NCBI RefSeq assembly: GCF_037975245.1
Contig: NC_092568.1
Location: 20,057,001 to 20,121,000, forward strand
Length of the DNA stretch: 64,000 nt
Direction of reading: 5' to 3'
Source of the DNA: Apostichopus japonicus
Taxonomy: Eukaryota > Echinodermata > Holothuroidea > Aspidochirotida > Stichopodidae
Shown here: piece by piece, positions 21,742 to 36,705 of the stretch
Numbering within the stretch: position 1 is the stretch's first letter
How the letters are laid out: every line of letters begins with the position of its first letter
The notes under the pieces: model-generated
What the model was told of the DNA's origin: nothing
The model's database searches: none
The model's input: only the letters and a program-made list of their open reading frames with translations
Translations under genes and position numbers: made by a program

Positions 21742-24587
21742 CTGGTGTGTTATTCTTTATTTATTTACTATATATTCTCATTTTTTAGAAATCTCAGAGC
21801 TATCACTTTCTACCAAAATCGTCCGTAATTTTAGTATCAAGCATGTTTAGAAATGTTAGTATCATGCTGACCCTTTCCATGGAATGGTCTATATATATCT
21901 GTAGGCCTAGTACTGTATAAAGATTTGTATTTATACAGATTAGTTGTCAATGACATAAAAGGTTTTTGATCGCATATCCAAGGACACTGATATGTTCTTC
22001 ATATAAAAAGAACCAAGTTTGGTCAGAATCTATCAAACAATGGATTAACAGTTGACATTTAGGCCGTTGCTGCATGTACTTAGCCGTAATGTCGTCATCA
22101 ATTTAGCCGTCAAGGAGAATTCCAGAGATTAAAGCTCATGCAATTTAGAGCTGAAAAATCTGAAAACAGGAATTATAGCTACTGATTTCTTCAACATTGA
22201 CATATATGTTTCAAGGCTAAACGACTGCCTAAATTTCTCTCCCAAACCAATACAAAAAATCTTCAGGGATTAAGAGTAGGAATTTTTTGGTCATTTCGTT
22301 ATATATTTTACCATTTGAACGTACTTTAAGAAGTACTGCTTTGTGAAACAATTGCAGAGATCAAAGAAGTTTATGAGACTTTCCTAGATGGTAAATTCAC
22401 TAAGGGAACCGTTGAATTAATATAGCATTCAAATGGACGATTCCAATTCCATCATATGAATCTAGCTAGCATACACTGTTAAGCTAATTGAAATTCAGAT
22501 GTAGAATATTAATTTTGTGAATGATACTTAAAGGTTACTAAAAGGAAAGAATACCTTAAATTCTAGATGGCAATTGGATTGAACTGTCATTGAGTAAAGA
22601 GTTCTTGATTAGCCAATGAGGCTGAATATGCTAGAAATTGCTAGATCTACTAGAATATGATATAATTTTGATTACATTAAGATCAATTTGTATAGGTTTC
22701 ACTGTTGATATACAGTAATTTGTACAGTTGAATAATCCTTTAAAAATCAATATATATTTTTGGCGGTCTTTTTGGTCAGTCTTTGAGCAATTATTTTTGC
22801 TGGTGGGTTCGTTATACTACGTTTGACTCAAATAAACAATTATATAAGTCAAATAAATAACATTAAGTCTCAAATTATATACTTGTAAGTCTTATTTGTC
22901 CACTTTTTGTGTCATGTATTATTCACAATTTCTGTTTATACACTATCGCTAGCAGATTCAACCAGCCAACAGAATATTTTGCGCTTAATATGTTACATGG
23001 TTGAACAGTATATGAAAATATTGGATTCATTTCTTCCGTCTTACTGGCTAATGGCAAACGAAACACAGCTTAGTTATTTTTAAAATAAATAATTCGATTA
23101 CATTTTATGAGTCATGGTACGGGAAAGGTATTGTTTGTATATATAAGACCTCTTTAATTGAGATTTCAGCTTTTTAAGAGTAAGTTTAATATGCGTTGCT
23201 CCTTTTTGCAACATTACAGTATTATTCATGCCATTCCTGGTGAATGGAAACAATATTAAGTAAATAACAATCTTAATGAGAATATGGAGGGATCATTGTT
23301 CGGTAGGATTTATTGTTATCCGTCCTTATCACGTTATATTTACAACATTTTTTTAGTTATTTTAAGCTACCGTACATTCTAGTTGGACTAATATCATCAT
23401 GTTCATTTTTTTGTTATGTTGTACTTTATGCAACCTCCCCAAGGATTTGAAAAACCAAATTTGCTTTCAATAAAGTTTTCATCCTCGCTTGCCTCATAGT
23501 GTACTCACCTACGTAGGAAAGTAAATTATAAGATAAAACAAAATATTGACTGACATTAATACAAATGTTTCCCAGTAAAAGATATGTGGTGTTAATTATG
23601 ATGAATTCTTGTCAAATTAATGTTATTCCAATTAAGACTTAAGCTCAAGAGAGATTGAATGTTCAATTCAAATTATATACTTAATTTTAACACATATTGA
23701 GGTGAAAAAAAGAGAGAGATTGAAGGAAGCCTGCTCCCACCCCACTAATAAAAAATGTTATGCAAACATAAAACATATATTTATATACTCTGTATGTAAA
23801 GTTAAAACATTTAAAGGAGAGTGTTACCAGTGATTGGTTGGGCCAGCCTTTATAAAAAACTGGTAGTCAAGAGAATCTGGTTCCTGGGGCTTTGGCGGAC
23901 ACACATATTTTTATTTTTGTTATCAATTTCAAAGTAATAATTGGTATTGCTTAATGAGAAACATTACTACTGAAATGTTAATTTTTTTTTCTTGCACTAT
24001 GACACATCAAGACTAAAATTCTGTGTAATTAGCCATCTTCAGTGCAAATTCCTTGAAGTACTGTATGCATACAAACAAGTATTTCTCAATTAACTTTAAA
24101 AAAAAAAGGGGACCTTACTTTGTGATGATTGATATTGAAAATGTTACCAGTATACAACATTATTTGTAGGAGATTACAGTATTCTCTATACAGTACTGTA
24201 GCTCTGTGGTGTGAAAGAAAGATTTGTAACTTTGTTGTATTAGAATTTATATGAAAAGTTCCAATTGAAGCAGGATTTATGACAATAGAATATTAACATA
24301 CTGTAATAAAGTAGATTGCCGTCAAAAGAGCTACTCAAACACAAGTTAACTTACTTTTCATGAAGGGACCTTAAGTGACTAGTAATATAATATACCGTGT
24401 ATTAAAACCCTTGCTAGATTGCTTTAAAGGAACATAATACGTAATCCGATTTTTAAATGTTCGGCAAAGGAGTGGCTGAACCCTATAGTAGGTTCTTTAT
24501 TGAAACTACCAAAACCATTACAATTTGGTAAGAATTTTCCTCATACCTAAAGTACCTCTTTTGTGATTCCTAAAGCCGGATCTCGAA

Positions 24588-24591
<4 letters not shown>

Positions 24592-24638
<47 letters not shown>
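24592..24638. repeat. (TA)n microsatellite
   Basis: Pure TA repeat of about 47 bases. Confidence 0.95.
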
Positions 24639-24642
<4 letters not shown>

Positions 24643-25837
24643 AAAACTTGTATCCCAAATCTATTTTGTAATATGATCATTTCTTAAGAGAGACAGCTAA
24701 GTGTGCATCCTGTTCAGAAAGTTATGCAACATTTATTACCATAAGTTGCCAATTTGTAGATCGTGGTACTTCAAATATAATGAAAGTAATTTTATGATAT
24801 TGCTGTATAAGCTGTTCATACTCTAGCAATTTTCCTCCTAGATTAGGATACTATAATAACAAGTGATAAATGTAGTGCATTAAACAAAAGTACACTGACA
24901 CGGTACAGCACTATGCTAATGTTCACACTTTTTCCACATTCATTTCATATTAAGCACAATTCATCATGAAGACAATGTTGATTTTATCACTTAATGTCAG
25001 TGATCATTTTAATTATTCTTAAAACAGTCAATAATAAGCAGACAGAATTTGACTGAAATCGATCCATTGTGCAGAAGGTTAAATTTGCAAATTATGCCAA
25101 AATTATTATTAGTACTACCTAAAGACTCTCTTCCATATATGTAGTAAAAATAAAGGTAAATAAATTAAAATTTGAAATCTTTTTATTTTCATCAGTTTAA
25201 TATTAAATGATCACTTGCTTTATGCCACAGAAAACGTCAAATTTCTGTATAAATGTTTATGCTGGATTATATATATCGATGATCCATATATTGCTTTCAA
25301 TTAAATTGGAACACGCTAAAATCTCCCTGGAGGTTCTGCAACACATTTCCTTTTTCCCTGAACCTGAGGAGTGTTAAAAGAAAAAATGTCACGTTTTTAC
25401 CACAACCCAAATAAATAATCTGACATCACGTTCATCAATGCATGTCTGTGTGAAGGTCATGCAATGAGTGCATCTTTCCATATACTTGATCGCCACTCTT
25501 GCCTAAAGTAGTGACAATGCACAAAATTATTCATAAAAAACAAACAATTGATCAAAAAAAGATACGGTATTAAGGTCTGTCACCAACAATTCATTTATTA
25601 TGATATATCAGTAAATTGTGGAAATTGTTTTTCTCTATTTCTTCTTCTATTTCTTTCGATGTCAAACTTGCAGGCTATAAATTGGTGACAAAAGTGGTTA
25701 AGGTCATTTTAGAGTACTACCAGCATTTCTTCTATCAGGACCTCGATCAACAATGTGGCAATCGATGCAATTAAGTAGCCAGGCTTGAAGTTGCATTTAA
25801 ACTTGTTTTTTGGCAAAAGTATCTTGAACAATTTTAA

Positions 25838-26250
25838 GTGGTAATTTACACAGTTAAAAATTGTTTAAGTGGAAGGTTTACAATCTTGTTTGAGTCCAAG
25901 GCCCTGTCACATGACTTTAACAATTTAATCCCCTGGTCATTGGTAACTAGTCACACCCACACACCAAAGTGTGCACAATTCAAACAATACCTCCTGGGGC
26001 ACTACAGTGCTCCATGTCTACGTGCCCCCTGGAGGACTACCGATGGGGGGGGGCAGCCACAAACCTGGTGCACCCATCTTTATTTACAAGTTACCTTGTA
26101 AGTAACCATGTATACACCTTACTTAAGAGAGGCAATGGAGATTAAGTTCCTTGCCCAAGAATACAAAGTAATGATCTGGTCAGGGATTGAACCTAGCTTC
26201 AAACCTTAGATCAAACCTCCCCTGCTTTGACCACTTGACCACACTGCTCT
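25838..26250 (-). mobile_element. tRNA-derived SINE, reverse
   Basis: On the minus strand an A box TGGTCAAGTGG (26241-26231) and a B box GGTTCAATCC (26193-26184) are followed by a conserved-looking body with TTGGGCAAGGAACTTAATCT and CATTGCCTC. It fades out near 25838. Confidence 0.65.
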
Positions 26251-27109
26251 CGATCCACAAGTACTGTTTATCATTAACATGATTATGTGTTCACTGGAAG
26301 TACTTAATGTTGAAAGGCTCACATAACGTATGTATGATCTTATATATCTATTATTTACCCTTTCCAATCCTTGTCGACACAAATTTGCTTTAATCTTTTT
26401 CAATTGATCCTACACTGGAGGGAAAAAAAAGTGCAGTTAAAAAGTAGTTATGATAATGTGTAAAGATTGTTTCATGTAAACCCATAAATTGACCCCAAGT
26501 GTAGAGTACATGTTTACCTGTACGGTACTGTAGGTGAACAGTAATGTTTTGAAAAACAGAGTAGATTTTAATTTCTCAGCTGACAGAATTTAGAATGGAC
26601 AGTACAAATACTAATATTAGTCAATATCTTGTGGAAATTTACTGCCATAAGTTAAAAGTACTCAGTGAAAATTTTGAGTGTACTTGGGTTGATTATATAT
26701 ATGATGTACTATTGTTGTAGTGTTGTCATGCAAATGTTTTTTGTTTTTTGGCTCTAATAAATATTATCTTTTGTTTTCTTTGTTAGTATTATTCTTTAGT
26801 ATGACATATGTTCCGTGTATCCTTAACAAAGATTTAACAGTTGCAGGGAATAATCTATTTGGTATCGCATTGCAAAATGTCATACAACTAGTTCATTGGG
26901 CAACTTGCTATATACAGATGCAACCAAAGATCAAGTAGCAGTCTTTGTACACAGAAACCATCAATGTATTTTTTTTTACAAGAGAGCAAACTGCTACATA
27001 ATAATTTATACACTCAAGGATTCCCTGAGTTGCATTGGATAACATTGTTTTATAATTGGTCATTAAATAGATTAGTCACTAAGATGAAGCTGCACACTCA
27101 CAAGAGGAG

Positions 27110-27362
27110 TGTTAGCTCAATGTGTGGGAGTGTTAGCTCAGCGGTTAACGCTGGTGCCTTCCAATCATAAGGTCCCGAGTTCCAGTCACTTCAAGATTAA
27201 TGTATTTCTTCCAGTTACAGAGTTGTTGACAATTGACAATTCATAATCATGGACGTTAAATGTGAATGTAAGAGACTGACTTCGGTCAGCTTGCGGCTTT
27301 GATAAGCCAATGAGGCTTCTTCGCGAGTTCCTGCTTGCAGGAGGATCTAAAATACATACAAG
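27110..27362 (+). mobile_element. tRNA-derived SINE, forward
   Basis: tRNA-like head TTAGCTCAGCGGTTAACGC with a degenerate B box GAGTTCCAGTC, then a 180-base body including GACTTCGGTCAGCTTGCGGC and TTGCAGGAGGATC. The first bases are locally duplicated (GAGTGTTAGCTCA twice). It ends about 80 bases before the receptor's first coding exon. Confidence 0.6.
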
Positions 27363-27429
27363 ATTCTTTCAATGTTCCCCTGGAAATCTTTCGACATCGA
27401 TCTTAATTATTGTTTTATTTTCTTCTTCT

Positions 27430-27440
27430 ATCTCCTTAGT
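27430..27440 (+). promoter_or_regulatory. Splice acceptor in the 5' UTR of the receptor gene
   Basis: A strong pyrimidine tract and ATCTCCTTAG end at 27439, 25 bases before the ATG. The coding exon probably begins at 27440, with one or more non-coding exons and the promoter further upstream. Confidence 0.55.
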
Positions 27441-27464
27441 TCTTGTTGTTAGTTATAAGACAAG

Positions 27465-27851
27465 ATGCGGTGTTTGATGCTGATGATTCAAGTTCAATTC
27501 TTGTTGCATACGAGTCGGAAAGTTACCAGCCTTGATGTTACGACAGATGTCACCCCCGATCTCGTATCTCGGACAGCTGTACCTGGAACAGCTTTTCCTG
27601 GAACCACGGAAGAATGGTCAACTACTCCTAACGACACCACAGAGGCATCATCGGCAGTTAGTCAGACGACAACCAATCAGGAGAGTCCATCCGATAGGAT
27701 CCCTCTCTACATCGCTGGGTTGTTTTCCCTGGATGGAAATTTAGATGCTTCTGGCGTTTATGTCGGATCCAGTTTGGCGCTCAAGCATGTCAATCAAAAT
27801 CCAGACGTTTTACCGGGTTATGAACTCATAATGACGTTGTCTAATTCTAAG
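27465..27851 (+). CDS. Receptor exon 1: signal peptide, stalk, start of Venus-flytrap domain
   Basis: 129 codons, donor AAG|GTTAGT, phase 0. A hydrophobic start (MRCLMLMIQVQFLL) is followed by about 55 residues dominated by Thr, Ser and Pro, likely O-glycosylated, then the first strand and helix of the flytrap fold. At the place of the GABA-contacting Trp of GABBR1 (GGWPGG) the sequence is GNLDASG. Confidence 0.85.
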
Positions 27852-30800
27852 GTTAGTCTTTACTGCACTACATACACTCTCTTCTTGGTGGGTTTTTTTT
27901 TGGGGGGGGAGGGAAGGGGAGGTTTAGTTTATTTAGTTTATTACATACAACCATATTGTTAGTAATAATTATCTTTACATAATAGATTGAAATTTGCATC
28001 AAAGATTCTTAAGATTGCCAATAAATAAACCATACAAACACTAATTTTTTTGAATGCACATGCAACCTGTGTGCCAATTGACAGGCCAATCACTATGTAA
28101 TAATACAAAATAATCCCTGTTCAGATATATGAATTGAATTAGTTCTAAAGGTTTTCTTAGAGGGAATTGTCACAGCATGTTCTTGGGCCGCTAATGAACT
28201 AGTCATTGTCTTTAACAATTCATCAATTATTGCCCTCAGATATGCTAGAACATTGAATAATGTTCATTCAGGCCATAAGCTTCAACTGCCATGTACTTAA
28301 TATAGTGGCCTACATTACAAGTTTAATAGCTGGCAGTCACCTCAATAATAATATCTGGAAAGTGATCCTTGATGATTAAAAGCATACATTTTGTTCTTTC
28401 TTTGATATATGGTCAAAAGAAAGAATCAATTTTATTCACCTAATTTTCTAAACAGCATCAATGTGAAATCTAAAGATAAAAGAACTGCCTTGTCCTAAAT
28501 ATTTTCATAGAATCCTGCCTCAATTAAATCTCCTTTCATCCATGTTTAGTCCCTACCTTAAAGTTTAAATTCTTTTCTTTTTTTTTTCTCTCTTAAACTT
28601 TGAGACTCAGTTCATAAATATTTGATCAGGTCAATGTTTGTTTCTTCAATGGGCAGATAAAATATGTATACAAACAATAGCAAGGCATATGTACAGACTG
28701 ATATAAAAGAAAATTGAAGTAAAAGCTGCAGATATTAGCTCTTTTACGTCATTGCAACAGCAGCCTCCTCCCACCCCCTCAAAAAAAAAGAAGGAAGAAA
28801 CAAAAGACGAGAAAGAAAGATTTAACTGGATCGTGAGGACACTCAGAGTGGTTATTAATAGTATTGGGATTATGTGAATCAGAGAAGATTATATGTTTAT
28901 CCCCTAATTTAAAAAAAAAGTCATATCCAATCATATTAAGCTGACACTCAGGCAGTGTGACACTTGGTTGTCAAGGATGCAAATGAAGTTATAACCTCTG
29001 ACCTCAGTTGAGGAAGGAGTATGTATGTATCCTGTTAGTTTATAACTAACAGGCCACATGTATGGCCTTGGTGTCACAGAAAAACAACCTCTTATGGGTT
29101 GGAAATAAATTGATCTACATTAGAGAGAAATCTTTGTAGAACCACTAGAAAAGCCATACAGACATATATGACCTATATGTTGACCTCTAGTGATCATTGA
29201 TCTTCACCATTCTCAGTATAGGCTTTATTGTACTTACAAAGATGAATCCACATACTAATTAATGAAACTCAGTCAATTCATGTTGGAGTTATCATGTTAA
29301 CAAGATTGTATAGTATGCATGTATATACAAGCCTGCTACTACAGTGATTGGCTGCATACTTAAATATACTTGTCCGCTTGAGGTAACTATAAACCAAAGA
29401 TGTCAACCAAAGCAACATGAATTAAGTCTTGGACGGAGACGCAGACTTGTAAGGATTCCTAAACTGCAAAATTAAACTATTTATATACACTTAAACTATA
29501 CTAATAATGTCGCTAAAAATCCTTACAATGAAAGGTTTTCACTCTTCAAATATTATCCAATTTGCAGAATGGTATATTAGTATGGTTACAGAGACTACTT
29601 TAGTTTAGCCGACGATGATTCGCTTTAGAAGCTACAAGGTCATCAACTAATTAGAAGAACAATATTGCAATGTTCACAGCATTGCAAAATCTGTGTGGAT
29701 TAAAACAAAGAAAAGACAATCATGTTTAATCATATTTAATCATATTCATTGTTGTCAAAGTAACTGATGACGGATCATCCCTCTTCTAGCCATTTTTTTC
29801 CTCCAGAATATGGTAATTTTGCAGTATTAATTGCTAGTACTGGCAAACACACTGACAGCCCAACTCGAAAACTGTGGATGGGAATTTTAGGAATTGGTGA
29901 ATTTCACTTACTCTTCAGAGATAACCATATAGGTTAGGTCGAAGGTTGTGAGTATCAAATCCTAACCCTAATAGATGCCATCAATTGCATGGACTTTAGT
30001 AATAGAAAATATATTTAGCCCGGGCTCCCTTTTCTACCCTATAAACCCAAAAGCATAAAAAAGCAAGAAAGTTACTATTATAGTACTTGCCAAGCAGGCT
30101 AAGCTCATGACGAATATCAGTGCCTTTGCTCAAATTTGACCTTTAAGAGCCTCAGGTCCATCTATAAACTGTGGATTTTCTATTTTTAAATTTTGTCCCT
30201 TATTTTCAAACTTTTGTGGTAACAAATGAAAGCAGACATGTTGATTAGCAATTTAACAGTATTTGACATAATTATGCTGATCTAAATCATGTTAATTGAT
30301 ATGTGCTGAGCACCTGAGGTAGATATTCTTTTCAAAAAGTCGAAACTACTTCATTGTTTTATGTCTTTGTTTATAGTTCTTTTTAAAGAGAAGATTGATT
30401 TACTATGACTTATGTATGGTTATGACTGCAAGGTGCATTGATCAGATACTGTGTGCATAGAAGGGGAGGATTATAACATCTAGAAATGGGCCACGTTTAG
30501 CAAATTTCTTTCCAAAATTGTGATGTATTTTACTATCATGCTGTGTGATTTCTATCGAACAAATGCATGGTTAACCCTAATCTTAAAGAAGAAGTGGATA
30601 AAATATTCATAGTGTATATGACAAACTTGAGACTGTAAAACTTTGCTATTGGCTGATCTTAATTGAAGGATCAGTTTTATAAAAAAAATCTGTTTCCTCA
30701 GACTTGTAGTAAACAGTAGCTATATTAAACTGTTAAATTATTTACAAATTAAAGTGGTTCTAAGATTTAAAGGACAAAAAATGTTGAAGTGGGATAACAT

Positions 30801-32208
30801 TTTATTAACTTTTGTCATTTGGAAACTGGTTTGAATATATGTCAGGTCGTATCACAAATAACAGAGTTAGGTATATTGATGTCAAAAAGTTAAAAAAAAA
30901 GTTCAAAATGTTCCAAAAAGTATGCTTTGGATGGAAATTTATCCCTTTTTGCTTTCATACAATATATCGTCAATCTATTAAATAGATGTTTATTTTTCCC
31001 CTTTGAGTCTCGAAAACAGCTCTTCAGCTCCAAGGCTGTTGGGGTAGGTGAAGTATCGTGTTTGTCACGCATTCAGTGTGTATATATATGTACAGTTACT
31101 TTCATACCAGCATTCTCTCATAAAGATTGTATATAAATTCACATTGTAGGTATTCTCTAAAGTATCCTTGACAACTATCTTGAAAGCAGCAGTTTTAGAT
31201 ATATGTTGGCAGAGAAATCTCATTGCAGTCTTCATTAGCTGGATCAATCAAATGAGTTCAAAACTCGATCCTGAGTTTTTAATTGGATAAAATGCTCATT
31301 TTCTTTTCATTAAGTTAACAATTAGTGTAATTGCAATTGTACTATATGACTTAATTAGAATAGGGATAGGTAATTTTTCACCAATTAGCAACACACATAC
31401 CTACTATACAGTACATGTTTGCTTCAAGTTCACTTATGATACGTACAAACTTTAAAATAAAAATTCAACTATCATAATCTTGCAAATATAATTGTATACA
31501 AATTTCACTAGGATATGCTTAGAATATATGTCCGTCAGTATCTTCTTTCCATCCTTCATTGCTTAAAATGATATATATGGGAGTAAAATGTGCTAAAGTT
31601 AGATCAATTGGCTGATTATTCTGAGCACTAACAGTAGACTCAGTTGCTGAGTTTAAATTTTTAACCAAATGCATGCAAGAGGCTGTTTTAAGTCAATCAT
31701 CTGACTGCAAGTCTTCCTTAAGTTTAGTTTAGTATTTCCCAAGAGTCAGGAAACCAACAACAGCTCACAGTTTGAAACCCTCAGTGTCCATGTGATGATG
31801 TTGGATGACCACTCGCTTACACCAAGCCTTCTCTTTACCATGAGTGTTCAGATGGTTACTAGACAGGTATATGTAATTGTTGCATGCATTCCTGCTCCAG
31901 TGACCGCCATGTAACGTCCCCCATCCGACGGACGAGAGCATGCCTCAGCATGTGACCACGCTCTCTGATACCGAGGGAGGTAAGGACACCCCGTCGCTGT
32001 AGCTACAGTAGTGCAGCTATTGTGAAAGGAGTCATTTCACAACCTTTGAAAGAACAGAAACCGAACCTCAATTCGTAAACCAGACATATACCAAATCCAC
32101 GGAAGACTGAGGCACTCAGCGACAATACAAAGCAGCAATTTTGTATAGGTCAAGACAATCTGGTTCCTTGTGAGGATTTGAACCTGGAATAACTTTGGGT
32201 ATAGACAC

Positions 32209-32272
<64 letters not shown>

Positions 32273-35200
32273 CCAAAATGTTGGGAAATCAATATGTTTG
32301 GGCTGTTTTTATAGCAAAACTAATGTTTTCAAATAGAATGGCAAGAAAGTATGAATACATTAGGAGCCTGTATGGATTGTCACGCTGATTGTGTTGGATT
32401 CTTTGTTTTCATTTGAGATTCTCGCCGGCTAAAACGTTTCACATTGATTTTACACAGTGCACTGACGGGGTGGCCATTCAAAAGTTCTTTGAACAGATAT
32501 TCCAAGCACCGCAGAAGATACTAGTGGTAGGGCCAGCATGCTCACTATCGGCGCAGGCTATTGCCAGTACAGCACATTTCTGGAATCTCAATGTGGTAAA
32601 GTATACTGAACATATAAAGCAAGAAGGAATCTGTGTAAGGCTGTCATTAAAAAGCCTTGTTAATTGTAGAAAGTAAATCATGTATTTGTGGCAATATTAT
32701 ATTGTTCTGGAGCTGAATAAATGCCAAAGATTTCAAATCTAGGTATCAGTTTTGGTTTTATAACTAGCTTTAGTTTTTTACATATTCCGGCCTACGTTTA
32801 AATTAAAAGTATAGCATGCAAACTCCACGGTCAGTATTAACCTAGCTTTTCTGATGGAGATACCAGGTCTTTACATTTTCATAGCCACTGCAGCAAAAGA
32901 CTAATTTTGCTTGATTTGATTTCAAAATGATATCATTGTGTCAAAAGGTTGGAAAAGTACTGTTTTTGTCATTATTCCTGACAATTTTTAGACATTTTTG
33001 AATAGCTATGAGGATATACTTGCTGTTGGTAAAGTATCAGTTTTAATGTATTGACTATGAGGCTCCGTTTACATAAGAAGGTGAGCCTGACTGTGTCAAA
33101 GCCAACGCTCTGTCATAAATATGTAATTTCATTTTCCATGCCGTTTCTTCTAGTAAGGGAATGCCAACTTCTTGTTCAGTGATTTGTGAGGGGGGGGGGG
33201 GTTCAAAATAATTTAATGCTGCACATAGTGTATAGGGTCTGATGACTGTAATGTAAGCACAGCCTAAATGCTAATATCCTTGTTTCAATAACAGCAGTGT
33301 TAATTATACTGCTGAAAATTAGATCACTGCTACAGTTGTTCTCATTATTCCAGACATTTTTATACTAAATGGTAATATGATTGTCAGTAATATATGAATA
33401 TGACTATAATGATTTGTAATATGGGAAATAATCCCAATAATTTTTTTTTTCTCTTTGTTTTGAGGAAAACTTAATATGAAGACAAAGAATGTAACTGAAG
33501 TTTGTAAGCAATAGTTGAGTTTAACAATACATAACAATTGACAGTGATTTTGAATGCCAAAAAACCCCCACAAAATCTGCATGATTATTGGTTGCCATTT
33601 AGGCATAGTGTCCTGTTTGACAAATGTACACTCTACGGTGTATATTAGCTTAAACGCATATCTGGAGCCTTAAATACCCTCTGCCATGGATTCGACATAG
33701 AGAAAAGACAAATTTCACACTCTTTTTGTAAAATGAGTATTACTCCTTTAGTATAGCCTTAACATGCACTACTATGTACCACCATCACACTATGTCAGTG
33801 CCTATACTGTTAATATTCTCCATCCCCCCCCCCAAATATCACTTACAAGAAATGCTAATTTCTCGTCTTTTCAGATGTCTCCGACCGCCTCTTCTCCTGC
33901 ACTCTCAAACCGGAAGCGGTATCCGACCTTTTTCCGGATCATACCTCCGGAGACTTTGCTGAACCCTCCATTTGTACGCTTAATGAGGCACTACAACTGG
34001 AGTAGAGTGGCTACTATACATCAAAAGGATGAGCTGTTTGCACTAGTCAGTAGTATAATGGATAGTTTAGTTTTAAGTACATAGATATAGTGTCATCTGT
34101 CAGAGCTGGCCGTTCATCTTTGAATGGTCAAGTAATAAAACTAAATTTTGACAATTTTCCATCCAGTTGTCACTTTGTTAACATACTTCAATCTATCACA
34201 TAAGACACAGAGGCAGGTCCGGCTACTGTGTTGATTGCTCAAGAGAGTCTTTAATTGTCCGACATTACAGACCATAACTGCCATTTGATCGTTTTAGATG
34301 TGTACACACATATCTGAATACTTGTATATGTATCTATTATTTATACACCCAGTTTGGAATCTTTTAAAATCTTTATATATACTGTATCGTCATGCCATGA
34401 GTCAGAGCACTCGTACATACGTTATACGAGCGATATGAATTTTCCGTTTCTACTGCATAACGGATAGGAACCCTTCGTACTGTCAGACTTGTGTCAGTAT
34501 GAGTGCTTTCAAGCATCCAATGAGAGGACAGTATAGAGTGGTAAGAGCATTAGAAAATTCTCCCAACTGGCTGAATTTTAAGCAATTGATGCAACCATTT
34601 GGATTGTGAGTGATTTTGTAGAAACTTGAAGAGCATGAATTTTGGAAAAATTAGTTAAGAAAAAAAATTCCAACCTTCATTAAGATTTCAGCCCATGATT
34701 TGTGTTCTTTGGGGCCACAATATTGGACCCTTGGTTGTAGAGATTAGTGCCCATACCCTTGTGGGTCATGCATTAGGTTAATAAGAAAAACAAAAGAAAG
34801 GGAAAGAATGTAATGTTTGCTTCCAGAAACAAGAAGGGGCGATAGAAGTGTTGTTTAATATGCAGAAACAACAAATATTCTCTAGCTTATCTTATCTCAT
34901 CTCAGACTCACCAATGGCATGAGCTTATAATTTAAAATTGGACCGGTCAATTTGATATTGGGTATTTGTAACCTCCTTTGGATGTTAATTATCTAGAAAT
35001 CTTCTATACATATATGGCAAAGAAATCCCTTTGTGAATACTAATTACAGGTTATTAGACATTAAATTGGGATACAACTCAATAAGCAGGTACAAAACACG
35101 TACCATGATTAAAACATGCATTATGGTGCCATACAGGTCAAGAAATACTACAATTGGTAAGAAATGCTTTTAATTCATTAATAACCTGATCTAATTATGT

Positions 35201-36652
35201 ATTAAAAAAATTGCAATCTTCCTATGAAAAACTTAGGAATGAAGATCAAATTGAGATGGCTCAATAAGTTCAGGGTGAATTCTAGAACTTTAGTTCGATC
35301 ATCGGTGAAGGTCAAATTTCTCGTCAGATGACCAAAACAAGCTCTCAAATTGTTGACCTCATCTGATGGAAGACTATTTTTTGACATCAAATTCAGATTG
35401 CCTAATTGTAACTTAATGACCCAAATACAGTAGGTAAAGTGATCAATTGGTGATGTCGCCCTCATTTACTTTGGGGATACTGAAATAAGACATAATATGT
35501 TGTAGCTTACCAGAATGGGAATTCTGTACTGGCCCAAAGCTGGTGTTCTAGGTCCATCCACCAATCCAACAGATCTCTCCTAAAAATTTAAACAATGATA
35601 TTGGTCTTTCTTTGATATTTTGCTAATTTTTGAGGGACAACAAAATTAGCTGTTCAGACAACCAAAAGATAAGACCCTTAAACATTGCTGCCAATGGGCA
35701 AATAGACTATGCCAATAAACTATTTAGATTTACTAGGTCATTTTCCTGAATAAAGGAGAACAAGTTGTGGTCTGAGTTGCAGTGCATCTTTACACTCTGC
35801 TATATAGTGGTGGGGGGAGGGCGGGGGAATTTATTTTGATAGGTATCTAGATGAAAATGACTCTAGACTTAAAGTTAGAAATCTTGACTACAGAATGGCT
35901 GAATGACTGTTACTATTAGTTGTGACTTTCTGTTCTCAAATTGGAGTAGATAGCTGGCAAAATTACCATTAAAAAAACTTTGTCTGCTGTTTTTGTTTTA
36001 TACAACTTGGTCAGAATTACTTTTAAAAATCCAGATATGTTTTGATACTTTTTTTAAATCCATCCAGAGGTTCACATAACATAATAAGGAAAAATATTCC
36101 ACGACAATCTTGACATGATTGTAACCCTAAGTAATGATAATGTCTTTAGTAAGCTAAAATTAAATAGACCAACCCTTGGTGTCTGTTTGTTTGATTCTTT
36201 GTATGCTTGTTATTTGCTTTGCTAGGTAGATAAAATGGACTGTTGGTGCACAATTGATGCACCCATAGAAGAGAGATAAAAAAAATCTTAATAATATATT
36301 TTGTAACTAAAGTAAGTTATAAAGTTGATCAAACCTGTTTCATAACCAATATTTGTAATAGAAATTGATGGTTTTCTTCAACAATTCCCTCTTCAAGCAT
36401 ATATAGTCTACAGTATATATAGGAACATGTAAAGTGACTAAAAATGCAACTTAAGATCAACATGATCATAGTGTACATGGATATGTGTGTATGTATGTCT
36501 GAGCATGCTTGAGGGGTGGTGATAGTTGGGTGGTGGTGGTGGATTTGGAGGCATGGATGGAGGCAGGGCTTCTTCAGAATGATAATAGGGGTTGTGGGAG
36601 GAAGCCAAGACAGGAAATGAAAACAGATATGCAGAGTTTATAACAAAAAGCT

Positions 36653-36705
<53 letters not shown>

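Larger units (their letters stand above)
12684..27439. other. Repeat-rich intergenic region upstream of the receptor gene
   Basis: After the Tudor-like gene no supported gene was found until the receptor. The region holds the LINE, MITE copy 1, a 46-base minisatellite, the CAGNGGCG-element cluster, the tRNA-like/hammerhead unit, two SINEs and a TA repeat at 24592-24638. The segments 14736-15983, 18210-19480 and 21745-24590 look plain and AT-rich. Confidence 0.5.
27852..32457 (+). other. Receptor intron 1
   Basis: A 4.6-kb AT-rich intron. Content seen: the reverse SINE at 31770-32190 and a (TA)n run at 32214-32269. Nothing else was recognised. Confidence 0.7.

Noticed and set aside
27110-27185. 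Genuine tRNA gene
   Set aside because: The B box is degenerate and the sequence continues into a SINE body.
2301-34570. Similar blocks at 2301-2351 and 34522-34570
   Set aside because: They share about 50 bases (TAGAGTGG, TTAGAAAATT, TCCCA), but the limits and nature of the repeat could not be set, so it is not listed as an element.
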